DNA from: Ryuthela nishihirai
Lineage: Eukaryota; Arthropoda; Arachnida; Araneae; Heptathelidae
NCBI GenBank assembly: GCA_038380435.1
Contig: JAWZYU010000013.1
Span: 12,165,901 to 12,229,900 of the forward strand
Reading direction: 5' to 3'
Length of the DNA: 64,000 nucleotides
A model generated the notes under the pieces. The model worked only from the letters and a program-made list of their open reading frames with translations. It had not been told where the DNA came from and searched no databases. This document shows, one piece after another, positions 46,021-56,109 of this stretch (position 1 is the first letter of the stretch; each line of letters starts with the position of its first letter). Made by a program: the position numbers and the translations under genes.

Positions 46021-46079
46021 GCCAAATAACTAATGAAAGGAATAGTGGCATGCTATATGTCAAATTAATCAGCATTTAA

Positions 46080-47138
46080 TTCTGGACTTTCTTTTTTAGA
46101 GTCGTGTAATAAAAAAATGCATTTGGCAATGCAAATAAAAATTTATTTTTAAAACAATTAATACACAAATAATTATAATGCACAGAAGAAAAAGGCAATT
46201 TATTTCTGAATAACAAAAAAAAATTATTTCAAATATGAAAATTACTCCTATTTTGCATTTTTTTTTTTCTTGGTACAATACTTTGAGAAAAGTCCAGGCT
46301 TTTTGCCAACTGTGCTAAACCATATCAACAAATCAACTTTGGAATTTTTTAAAAATATAAACAATCAACAGAAATAGATTATGCTATACAGTTATTATTA
46401 ACAAATTAAGCAGAATTTAATTACAAATTTTATGAAAATAAAAAATTGAAAAACATTTACAACCATCTTAATTTTAATGAAACTTTTTTACACTGATATA
46501 GTGAAAAAATAGATCAGACTATGCAATTAAGATCAGATCAGATTATGCTAATTTTGGAAAATCTGATGAATAAAAATAGTTAAATGATATATTAATCGAA
46601 AGTAAACTTTTTCCAGAATAATATAACATTTACCTAACATGATTTTTATTTCTTTTACTGAATAATGTAAAGTGTGTGGTAAAGTGTGTGGTATGATTTA
46701 AAACCTGGTCTACAGGTTTTAAATTATACCACACTACAGTATACAAGATGACTTGTATTGCTGATATTAATGTATTTTTTTGTCCTGTTTATGAAATGGA
46801 AACACTTTCTTGGCTGCCTTTTTTACCAAACATTATGAATTTTTCCTTTGGGTGTTGAAGTTTAGTAATTTTGGTTAAGTGCAGAAAGGTTTGTGCACCT
46901 TGGGTAAAAACCAAAGAGCTATATAGTCAGAATGGGACAGCCAATATATTGGGAAACAATACAAGATCGAAATCTTTTTAATGGAAAATGAAAAAATAAT
47001 AATAAAAAAAATGACATATAACCTAATGCATTGTTCAATAAAATAGCCATAGCAACAAGTTGAAGTCAGATATCTGATTTAGCATAACTGCAAAAAAAAA
47101 GCATAATAATCGAACGACTGAAAGATTGGTAATTTTAC
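46080..47138 (-). repeat. X-family repeat copy X6, near twin of X5
   Basis: Starts after TTAA (46076-46079) with TCTGGACTTTC, as X5 does (34471 on). The two run together for about 1 kb with few differences. It ends at 47138 where LINE copy 4 begins. Confidence 0.75.
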
Positions 47139-47139
47139 C

Positions 47140-49250
47140 AGTCTCATCAACAGCCCAAATGAAAGAATTAATCTCATCAACATCATTAGCCAACAAAGCC
47201 AAATCATTTGCATAATCTAAATCAGAAATTTGAAATCTCTAGACCATTTAAGGCCAAAATCTTTCCTTTGAAGTGAATTTCGCATAACATAATCAATAAG
47301 CAAATTAAAGAGAAAAGGAGACAAAATACACCCTGGTCAAACACCAGAACCAATTGCTACAAGCCTTACTAACTCTCACATACGATTCAGTGCCACAATG
47401 TTCATCATGCAATTAACTGTCAACTAGATTCTTAATTCTATTAAGCACAATGATGCAAAGAACTTTACCTGGAACAGAAAGAAAGCTGATACTCCTATAG
47501 TTATGACAAGAGCTGCGATCACCTTTTTTAAAAATAGAGATAATAACAGCTCTGGTAAAATCCTTAGGAACCATTCCTTTATCATAAAAGATATTCAAAA
47601 TTTCAGTCATTCAAGTGGTAACAGAAACATTACCAGCTCTAAGCATTTCAATAGTAATTTCATCTACTCCTGGGGATTTATGTAGTTTAAGTTTATAAAC
47701 AGCCAAAATAACTTCACACTGGTTATAGGGCCAACATTAAAGCCAGTAATGCATCTATCATCATTACAAACAATGGGAGTAGAACTAACCACATTGTTCA
47801 GAACATCACTGAAATGCTCAGCCCACCTAACTATGACAGAATCCTCACCTTCTTTATCCTTTAATCCCTGCATACCTGTCCGTTTCCTACCACACAAAAT
47901 ATTAACTATATGGTACAGCTCTCTACTGTTGTGTTGTCTAACTGCTTCCTCGTCTATGTCAGACAAGCCATCAAGCCAAAGATTCTATCAGCAGCTAACT
48001 GATCTTTTACACTTTTATTAAGCTCTCTATAATGCTTTCTAGTAAAATTAGTAGGGTATTGATTAAGAGCATTCCTACTGTTCTTTCTTTCTGAAATAAG
48101 CTCAAGTGCCTTATCACTCAAATAATTCTGTCCCCTCTGCTTCTTTTTTCCTAAAAGAGTACTGTTAGTTTCCAAAAAAGCCTGTTTAAAATGATCCCAT
48201 TCTTCCTCAACTTTAGTAATAAGCAAACCATGACTGTCATAATGGCTAAGTAACCTATCATGGTAAGCTTTAGCTATAACTGGGTCTTTCAGAGCTTCAG
48301 AATTAAAGGTAAATTTTTTTAACCCTAGCACTACACTTCTTAAGTTTAATTTGCAAGACACTTTTAACAAGGTAATAGTCAGATTCAATTTCAGCTCCCC
48401 TATATGCCCTGGTATTCCTAACAGAACTAGCCCATTTGCTGTTAATTAATATGTAATCAATCATATTCTTATGCAGCTCATCAGGTGAAACCCATGTGTA
48501 CTTATGTATGTCACGGTGTTTGTAATAAGTGTTAGTTATTCTGAAACCATTGAGTTTACTTACCTATAGGAGATGTTGTCCATTGCCATTGCAGCTACCA
48601 ATACCAAAAGGCCCTATCACTCCTCCCCAAAGTTCAGAGTCAGTACCAACTTTGGCATTGAAATCAGATAGAACAAGGGTAATATCTCCTTTCTTGACAG
48701 AATTCAAAATATCCTGAAGTTGTTCATAAAACCTATCCTTCTCATCCTCATCGGCATCCTCAGTGGGGGCATAACAGCAGATAACATTCAAGTCTTTAAC
48801 GCTTGTCTGAAATTTTGCTGTAAGAAACCTTTCATTAATGCACTCATATCCAAGAAGAGCATCACTAGTGTGTCTGCTGAGAAGCAGACCCATGCCTTGA
48901 TGATGCTTATTGTCGTCCCTCCTGAAAAGAGAAATTTAAGATTATTTTTAAGAATCTGACCTTTATCTGTCCATCTGGTCTCTTGCAAGCCGAGAATATC
49001 TAAATTATAATGGTGGAATTCTTGTGTGAGGACATCAAGAGAATAAGCTCTGTGCAGAGTTGTCACATTCCAACTACCTATAGAGGGAAAATGGTTAGTG
49101 GGATGTTTAAAGAAACTATGTTTATTGAGAGAGGGAATGCCGACAGTATGAACAGCCCACTAATCACAGGCATGGGGCAAAGACCCGCTCCCCCACCATT
49201 AAAGGCTGAAACTATCTACACTAGAAGGATTCCTCCAATGTAGAATTTGA
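47140..49250 (-). mobile_element. RTE-type LINE, copy 4, longest 5' extent
   Basis: Includes the start of the endonuclease, absent from other copies. The 3' side breaks inside the RT at the GTTGATGAGACTGG region, joined to X6. About 220 bp of RT (between the DSQL region near 47410 and the KAxSNW region near 47370) are deleted. The 5' limit is uncertain. 49250-49560 may be 5' UTR but has no match here. Confidence 0.82.
47145..49090 (-). pseudogene. RTE-type LINE ORF2 (complete endonuclease, partial RT), broken
   Basis: Minus-strand APE-type endonuclease: SWNVTTLHRAYSLDVLTQEF, then DILGLQETRWTDKGQ (catalytic Glu) near 49000, LLLSRHTSDALLGYECINER near 48885, ICCYAPTEDADEDEKDRF, TLVLSDFNAKVGTDSELWGG (Gly to Ser before DFN), and then the NTYYKHRD and HKNMIDYILI region near 48500. 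A linker at 48388-47664 has QLAADRIFGLMACL and EAVRQHNSRELYHIVN. RT fingers are at 47650-47410 (MVPKDFTRAVIISIFKKGD). The RT core is mostly deleted. Confidence 0.85.
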
Positions 49251-49559
49251 TGATGGCAGTAGAAGCAAGAGTTCAGGTGCCTGTGATGATCTCTGCTCAG
49301 GATTATGCACCAGCTGATAAACATATCCTGTGAATCTATTCACTTGAGACTGTCAACCCACAAACAAACAGAAAACACAGAAGATTCTCCCTCCACAGAA
49401 GACCATCAGTGCAGCAAAATCAGGATTCATAATCAAGCTCAGAACCTTAATCCAGCCCAGTACAGTGGATTTATAAGGTCAGCACCAGATCCGTATGGTT
49501 GACCACTCCTCAACAGAGTAGAAAAAAAAAGAAAAGTAGCTACAGTTGTCCAGATCAGT

Positions 49560-51210
49560 AGGCCACACTAATTCTGGCAGCCTTCGCCTTCCATTCACTT
49601 CCACAAGAGAGTATCTCTTTTGAAAGGTACAATGGTGTCGGGTTTCTGCAACTGAATTCAATGTGGTGGCCAGAAATATTTTAAAATGTTTTTGGGAAAT
49701 AAAATAAACAGCTTTAGATCATCCTGAACTTAGCAACTGGCAACAGAACCTTTCACTCATCCTGAAGTAACTAATGAATGGAAATATGTCATGTCACATA
49801 TAAAAAAAAAGGGCATTTAATTGTGTTTAATAAAATGGCAAAATTTTTAAGAAAAAATAATGGTATGTTACATTTTTAAACTTTTTTTTTAATGTTGCAA
49901 AATTTCAGTTTTTTCCACTTAATCTTTAGAAAATTAAAAAAAATATATTTTTCATCTTTTTTCATATTCTAATATAAACACTCCACAATATTTCTATTTA
50001 TTATAATATTTCTATTTATTATAATATTTCTATTTATTATAATATTTCTATATATTATCATATTTCTAAATGATTAAATTTTTTATTTAGTTTTTTAATT
50101 TTTTAGTCATTTATATTTAACACGATGCGTATTCTTAGATTAGCAAATTAAGCCTAAGCAGTGTCATAAAAAATTATTTTGTTTTAAAAACAAGATAATT
50201 TAAATAAAAATTGAAAAATATATCTGGAAAGTGATAAAGAACTATGAAACTATAAAAAAAAATTCAATCAAATGTTTCAAAGCATTTAAAGTTTAATTGC
50301 AGGCATTGAATTTCAGAATAAATCGCTTTATTATGAAGCTGCATAACTGCTACGGAAAAGTTTAATTATAAAATTCTGCCAGAAATTTTGATTAAAATTG
50401 CAATTTCTTGACCTTAATTAGTTTATTCAGTTGAAATGTAATTATAAATAATGCTAAATAAAGTCCTATCTCTTAAAAATCGCAATTTGAGCCTAACAAT
50501 CCTACAGTTCTCCTGATATCTGCTATTAGAGATCATTAAAGGTTTCGTTTTCGATCATTTCAAATCAATTATTGTGTTTAACCGCAGGATACATTTGAAC
50601 AGCAAAAAAAAAAATCATTTTAGAAACTTTAGAATAAAAAAAAACATCTTTACAATCAAAAGTCTGCTAAAATATTGACCAAAAGCCAATGTGAGTAGCT
50701 CCCAAATGATGCAATTTCAGGTAGTAATAAAATCGATATTTTTACATTAAAAGTTTAGGAAGCATTATGACTACTAGAGCTACACATAGCCCAAATTACC
50801 AGGAATCACAATGATCAATAATCTACATACAGTATGGCAGAATAAAGGCATAAATTAAATCATCACTACCTGATGCTATTTAAGGTGACTGAATATGCAC
50901 ATATGTGCACTGCAGACTCAAATAGATTTATTTTTAAACTTTATCATAATTTCTTCAAGTGGAATCAACAGGTAAAAATATATCGTAGATTTAAATCATA
51001 TTTTCTATATTTGATTAGGAACAGTTGAAAAAATTTCAAGTTTCTATTCAGTAAAATTATTTTTACAACCTTGTACTATGGGAATGAAATTTACTTTTCA
51101 TATCACTAGAATTCGAAAGATGAAAACAATTAACATAGCTCTGACATGGAAAGGATTAAAGAACATAAAGCATCTGAATGCACCATTTTGTCCAAAGAGA
51201 TATGCAGAAA
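49560..51210. other. Unassigned AT-rich sequence with small TATTTCTATTTATTATAA repeat
   Basis: About four tandem TATTTCTATTTATTATAA units at 49990-50062. The remainder has no open frame, splice-bounded exon or known repeat I can support. Confidence 0.5.
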
Positions 51211-51212
51211 TC

Positions 51213-51885
51213 TGCTTCTTAAGGTAAGTTTTAGAATGTTCAGTTCTATGTTATCTAATTGCTATGCTCCTTTTATTCATAGACTTAATTCAATATTTTT
51301 CTTATCTTAACCCTAACAGTACCAAGAGCCGATTAAATGGTTTTCAAAAATTACTACAAATGACTTTGCAATGTGCTTTTTATATTTACTGTATTTTTTT
51401 TCCCTGCAATTATTATATTTTTGTGCAGAATTAAATGCTCTTTCTCTTAACATATAATGTGAACTATTTCATTCATTAACTGTTTCATAATATGGCTTAC
51501 AAGTTTAGTTGCTTTTTTAGATGAAAAAAAAAACCTGGCACTGCAAGGGATAAAAAAGGTGGAAAAGTCTACTATTTTACAGAACTTTATATTGTAGAGA
51601 TCTTAAATACCTACTGGCTCACTCATTATTGATGTAGTTGCCAACCATCCAAGGAATAACTTCTTTTTCCTATGTGCAGTTAACTAGGACTGATATCCAT
51701 CAGAAACATAACAGCTGCAGGAATGAGTGAGCCAGCAGGTCTACGATTTAAAGTACTGTAAAACAGCAGACTTTTTCACCTTTATAGGTTTGAAAGGTAT
51801 TGAACTGTCTATCAGTAAAAAGAGCATAGCAATTAGATAACATCAGAACTTAACATTCTGAAACTTATCTTAAGCAAATTTCTGC
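51213..51885. mobile_element. Palindromic MITE carrying a piggyBac-type MITE in one arm
   Basis: Right arm 51680-51885 pairs with left-arm pieces 51213-51300 and 51555-51680. Landmarks are CTTAAGGTAAGTTTTAGAATG, then TTATCTAATTGCTATGCTC, and AAGTCTACTATTTTACAG..CTGGCTCACTCATT. The left arm is interrupted by 51311-51549. Without that insert the element is a long hairpin of about 430 bp. Confidence 0.85.
51311..51549. mobile_element. 239-bp piggyBac-type MITE
   Basis: TTAA at 51307-51310, ends CCCTAACAGTACCA and, reversed at the right, CCCTTGCAGTGCCAGG. The right flank is ATAA (51550-51553), a one-base change of TTAA. It is confirmed as an insertion because the opposite arm of the palindrome lacks it. 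Confidence 0.85.
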
Positions 51886-51922
51886 ATGAATATATATATA
51901 TACATACCTACATGTGTATATA

Positions 51923-53247
51923 CAGAGTGTCCCACAAAGGGGTTTACACTGTTTGAATGTTAATAACAGAGAAAGTATTATAGATAACCTGATGGAACTT
52001 TTTGTAACTGGATCTGTCATGATTAGTGCTTGTTGCCATTCATTTGTTTTACTTTTATTTTCAGTTCAGTTGCCAGTAAGTAGTGACAAGTAATTGACAA
52101 GATGGCTAGGAACCTTTTCTTTGGGCAACGGAAGTGGATTTTAAAGTTTTTTGGAAATGTGAAAACATGAAAGAAGTGCAGAGACGATGGCGGGCAGAAT
52201 TTGATACTGTGCCACCGTCACGTGTAACAATTACGAAATTACGCGACAAGTTTGAGAGGGAAGGAACTGTGTGTGATCTGAAGAAGGGACGGTGTGGCAG
52301 GAAGAAATCAGTATCGGACGAAAGAGAGATGGAAGCAGTGGTACAAACTTTCACAAGATCCCCACAAGAAGTCCATACGGCAAGCTTCACGTGAGTCAGG
52401 TGTAAGCAAATCAAGTGTCCACCACATTTTAAAGCACACAAAGTGGAAACCCTACATTCCCAGGTTGCCTCATGCGATAAATGAGGATGATCTGGATAGG
52501 TGCCTCCAATTTTGTGAATGGATTTGCATTAATGAACAGTTGACTGATTTGATTGTTTGGTCTGATGAGGCGACTTTTAAATTGAATGGAACCATCAATT
52601 GCCACAACTGTGTGTACTGGGCAAGAGAAAATCCCAATGTTATGGAAGAACGAGCTGTTAATATTCCTGGGTTATCAGTGTGGTGTGGTATGTCTGTCAG
52701 AGGACTTGTAGGGTCATTCTTTTTTGAAGGAACAGTGACAGGTGTTGTGTACCTTAACATGTTGCGGGAAGCAAGAAGTTGCGGTGAAGATTGTTTTTTT
52801 CAACAAGACGGTGCACCGTCACATTACCATCGAGATGTGCAGCAATTTCTGGATGAAACATTTGTTGAGAGGTGGATAGGCTGACGAGGAAGTGTTGAGT
52901 ATCCACCCAGATCTCCCGATCTAACGCCGTTAGACTTCTTTCTGTGGGGAACTCTGAAGAACACTGTCTACGCCACAAAACCACATACGCTGGATGCCAT
53001 GAGAGAGGCGATTGTGACTGCCTGTGAATCCATTCCTATGGTAACCATATCACATGTTTGTTGATCTGTTCCACAGTGTTCCAGACGATGTATTTCTGCA
53101 AATGGAGGACATTTTGAACATCTTCAACATTAGAACATCATCAGTAACGTTTTGAACATCTTTGTGACTTAAAAAAATCATATTTTTGTTATTTTTGTTC
53201 GAGTTATTAAAGTTCAAACAGTGTAAACCCCTTTGTGGGACACTCTG
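51923..53247 (+). mobile_element. Tc1/mariner-superfamily element with perfect 35-bp ends
   Basis: Inverted ends begin CAGAGTGTCCCACAAAGGGG and are identical over 35 bp (51923-51957 and 53213-53247), with further similarity inside. TA duplications are at 51921-51922 and 53248-53249. 1325 bp, the normal size for a complete element. The ends are better preserved than the coding part. Confidence 0.95.
52102..53065 (+). pseudogene. DD41D Tc1/mariner-type transposase, broken
   Basis: ATG at 52102 (MARNLFFGQRKWILK), then a frameshift at the T run near 52148. EVQRRWRAEFDTVPPSRVT follows, with an N-terminal DUF4817-like helix-turn-helix domain. A second frameshift falls near 52370, then [18 protein letters not shown], then [14 protein letters not shown] (first Asp), [12 protein letters not shown] (second Asp) and TGA at 52882. 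YPPRSPDLTPLDFFLWG (third Asp) follows. Between the second and third Asp there are 41 residues counting the stop, against 34 in classic mariners. It ends near 53065. About 320 codons. Two shifts and one stop make it inactive. Confidence 0.9.
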
Positions 53248-53363
53248 TATATATATATATATCATGTAGGTTTTAATGAAAATAACAGTCAATTAATTTT
53301 TTTTAATTTAGCTTTCAATAGTCACTAATGATAAGTCTATGGTTTTTTTAGAGTACATTCAAA

Positions 53364-54334
53364 ATGTCACCGAAGAAAAGAACCTGGCCAATAGTAACAA
53401 ATTAACTGTGAAAAGAAGAGCAACAGCCAGAACAGGTGAGACTCAAGAAGAGAGGTAAATTTGATTAGAAAAGGATAGAACAAGTCATGCAGCTAATAAA
53501 ACAGCAGAGACTGGATCAGACTCGCATTGAAATTCAATGTGCAAGATAAGCCACCTGAAGAACAGCAGAAACTTTGGAACAGACATAGACTTGCTTGAAA
53601 ATAAACACACAAAACAAGCCAATTGCAGAACAGCAGAGACTTTGAAACAGGTGCAGACTCGCCTTGAAAATAAATAAATACACAACATAAGCCACTTGCA
53701 GAATACAAGAAACTTTGGAACAGACACAAATTCACCTTGAAAATCAATGTGCAAGCCAAGCCACCTGCAGAACAATAATGACTTTGGAACAGACAGATAC
53801 TCGCCTTGGAAATCAACATGCAAAGCAAACCAATTGCAGGATGACAAGCTGGACAGGCCTTAAAGGGGAAACATTTCAATACAATCCAGCTAAAATCTAT
53901 GAAAACTATCATCAATTTGATATCGGAAAAATGTAAAACATTTGCTCTCACTCTGGTGCTCTGAAGTGGGCTGGTGAAACACAAAATATGTGCTCCTCTT
54001 GTAACTAGAATAACTAGAACCACCACCAGAACTGTTAAAAACATTGATGTTAAAAACAATATTCAATACATTCAAAGTACTTTCTTGAACACATAAGAGA
54101 AAGCAACTTCTGTTTTCAAATCATGTATTTTGGTGCTAAAAATGAAGTACTTGAGCAAGGTTTCATGCCCACCTTTAAGTTTCAAGGTCAAATTTAACAT
54201 ATTGTAGAGTCCTTATTATCACTTCAGGATGAAGATCACAAATTTCTTCAAATTTATTTCACGGGCAATGATTAGAAAGAGACTCAGTAGCATTGTAAAA
54301 GCTTTCCTGGTATGAAACAAGACATTTTATTGGA
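53364..54334 (+). pseudogene. Helitron protein, N-terminal part (segment 1)
   Basis: Rep/helicase polyprotein of a rolling-circle transposon. ATG at 53364 (MSPKKR...). It is followed by several ~75-bp repeats encoding units such as ETLEQTxTRLENxxAxQAxCR (53430-53850), and then LKGETFQYNPAKIYENYHQF (near 53860). A zinc-finger-like NICSHSGALKWAGE comes next, then GAKNEVLEQGFMPTFKFQGQ (near 54135), LLSLQDEDHKFLQIYFTGND and FPGMKQDILLEL, where LINE copy 5 begins. These blocks and their order match Helitron proteins of animals. Many stops and shifts. Confidence 0.85.
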
Positions 54335-55326
54335 ATTGTATAGCAGATACTGGTGATGTGTGGCATGAGATTAACAGATGAATAGGGATTGCTGCAGGAA
54401 CTTTTAAGAATCTATGGAGAAGTCTGGAGCAGAAACTTTGGAACAGACACAACTCTGGATGGAGAGTGTAGAGAAATAGACGTATACACCTAATGACTAG
54501 GGGGGGGGGGGGGCTCAGTCGGTAGCGCACCAGGCTTGTAATCTGTAGTTCTCAGGTTTGTGTCCCAGCTGGGTCAGCGTTGAGATTCATCTCTGCAAAA
54601 TTCCCTGCCCATAGTCAGTAAGGGACACCGATGGGCTTGGAAAGGCTGCAGTCCGTCAGATGGGATGTTAAGCCGTGGCCCTGTGTACGGGAGAGCCATA
54701 CCAGTGCACATTAAACACACTGGATGGCCTTGACGGGAGGCTACCATCTGTCTCCTAACAGCTGTTCAAGTGGGTCCCCTCCCCAAACCTTCTCTGAGCC
54801 TTCGGGGTCCTTGTGACCTGGCCATTTAGCCCATGTTGTGCAAAAAAGTGCCGCTCAGAGGTAAAACAACCCAACCTAAAGACTAAAATTAGACTGTATA
54901 ATAGTTTGGTTCTTTTTAGGGTTAACTATGGTAGTGAAACTTGGATGCTTTGTAAACAAGATAACAGGAAACTAGATGCTTACACAATATCTTGGGCATT
55001 AGGTGGTTCAACTTAATAACTAATGATGAGGTTAGGCAAAGGAGTCAGCAACCTCCTTTAAGCAGCATATTGTGCAGAGAGAGACTCTGCTGATTTGGCC
55101 ATGTTGCCCACATGGATAATCAAAGATTAGCAAATATGGTTATGAACAGTGTGCCTAAGGGTCTCAGAAAGAAGGGGAGACCTAGGATGCAGTGGGGCAG
55201 ACAATGTCAAACAGGACCTTGTTAGAATTAGGCGAGATGCAGCAGATATAGTTCAGGACAGATATGCTTGGAGAACTAAACTGCATGGTCTGGTTGGACC
55301 TCCAAGCTGCTTGAGGATGATGATGA
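54335..55326 (+). mobile_element. RTE-type LINE, copy 5 (3' end), inside the Helitron
   Basis: Covers only the C-terminal coding part. It has INR-TGA-IGIAAGTFKNLW (TGA at 54378-54380), YGSETWMLCKQDNRKLDA, then RGRPRMQW-like and WRTKLHGLVGPP, ending AGCTGCTTGAGG and (GAT)n at 55316-55328. Contains SINE2 at 54500-54874. Non-functional. Confidence 0.88.
54500..54874 (+). mobile_element. SINE2, full-length, in LINE copy 5
   Basis: Flanked by CCTAATGACTA (54489-54499) and CCTAAAGACTA (54875-54885), an 11-bp duplication with one change. The tRNA-like head has GGCTCAGTCGGTAGCGC (A box), an anticodon-loop-like CTTGTAA and a mutated B box GGTTTGTGTCCC. The head most resembles tRNA-Thr(TGT). The body is shared with the other SINE2 copies, ending GAGGTAAAACAACCC. 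Confidence 0.9.
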
Positions 55327-55357
55327 TGAATTCAAGCTGACAAAAGACCTTCTGGAG

Positions 55358-55750
55358 TTGAGTTGGGTTGTTTTACCTCTGAGTGGCACTTTTTTGCACA
55401 CCATGGGCTAAATGGCCAAGTCACAAGGACCCAAAGGCTCAGAGAAGGTTGGGTGAGGGGACCCACTGGAACACCACAGCTGTTGGGAGACAGATGGTAG
55501 TCTTCCATTAAGGCCATCCAGAATGTTCCTTAATGTGCACAGGTTATGGCTCTCCCACACATGGGGCCACGGCTTAATGTCCCATCTAATGGACAGCAGC
55601 CTTTCCAAGCCCTTCGGAGTCCCATATTGACCGTGGGCAGGGCGGAGAATTTTTGCAGAGATAAATCTCAATGCTCATACAGTTGGGAATCGAACCTGGG
55701 AACTACAGATTACAAGCCTGGTGCACTACCAACTGAGCCACCCCATCTCC
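55358..55750 (-). mobile_element. SINE2, full-length, in the Helitron
   Basis: Flanked by ACCTTCTGGAG at 55347-55357 and 55751-55761, a perfect 11-bp duplication. On the minus strand the head reads GGTGGCTCAGTTGGTAGTGC (A box) and GGTTCGATTCCC (consensus B box), with anticodon-loop-like CTTGTAA. This is the best promoter among the SINE2 copies. Confidence 0.93.
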
Positions 55751-55761
55751 ACCTTCTGGAG

Positions 55762-56107
55762 AATAAGAGCAACACTTCAATGTGCCTATGATAAATGAAG
55801 TGACTGTTGTCATTGTGGAAAACGAATTTGATAGTCATAACATTGTTTCATCCAAATGAAATAACCAACTGCAAAGAGTAGCAGTAATAGATGATATGAT
55901 GCCTTGATGTATTCTCTCATCTTTTGGCAAGGAGAAGACAGGTACCATATTCATATCATGCAGAATGACCCTAAGACAAAAATGCATATAAATGGCAAAA
56001 AGCATCGCAATGAAATTTTATGCATACAGAATAATGGTGCACACTGGCAATTCAAATCATATTTTGAAATGTTGCAAACTTTTCCATCAATTTGTATGAG
56101 GCATATA
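55762..56107 (+). pseudogene. Helitron protein, segment 2
   Basis: Plus-strand pieces are HFNVPMINEVTVVIVENEFD (near 55770), NNQLQRVAVID, and YDALMYSLIFWQGEDRYHIH (near 55895). The last matches the conserved YDALQYPLIFWxGEDGYH block before the Rep domain of Helitrons. It is interrupted at 56109 by a mariner. Confidence 0.85.
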
Positions 56108-56109
56108 TA

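Larger units (their letters stand above)
41225..46075 (-). mobile_element. I/Jockey-type LINE with RNase H, almost complete
   Basis: On the minus strand it carries a gag-like ORF1 (zinc knuckles), APE endonuclease, reverse transcriptase, RNase H and a C-terminal CCHC. It is cut at its 5' side at 46075, where repeat X6 begins at a TTAA. The 3' UTR runs to about 41225. It is about 4.85 kb, close to full length for such elements, but frames are broken. No recent copies are seen in the window. Confidence 0.85.

Noticed and set aside
50840..50890. Possible minus-strand dynein exon near ATTCAGTCACC
   Set aside because: Has AG and GT borders, but the only open frame gives a short peptide with no dynein resemblance.
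51150..51235. Plus-strand exon ending at CTTAAG|GTAAGT
   Set aside because: The donor is part of the palindromic MITE arm (present inverted in the other arm) and no convincing coding frame precedes it.
53485..54059. Minus-strand Cys- and Phe-rich frames of 120 and 188 codons
   Set aside because: They are the opposite strand of the ~75-bp repeats in the Helitron N-terminal region; the repeats make them look regular.
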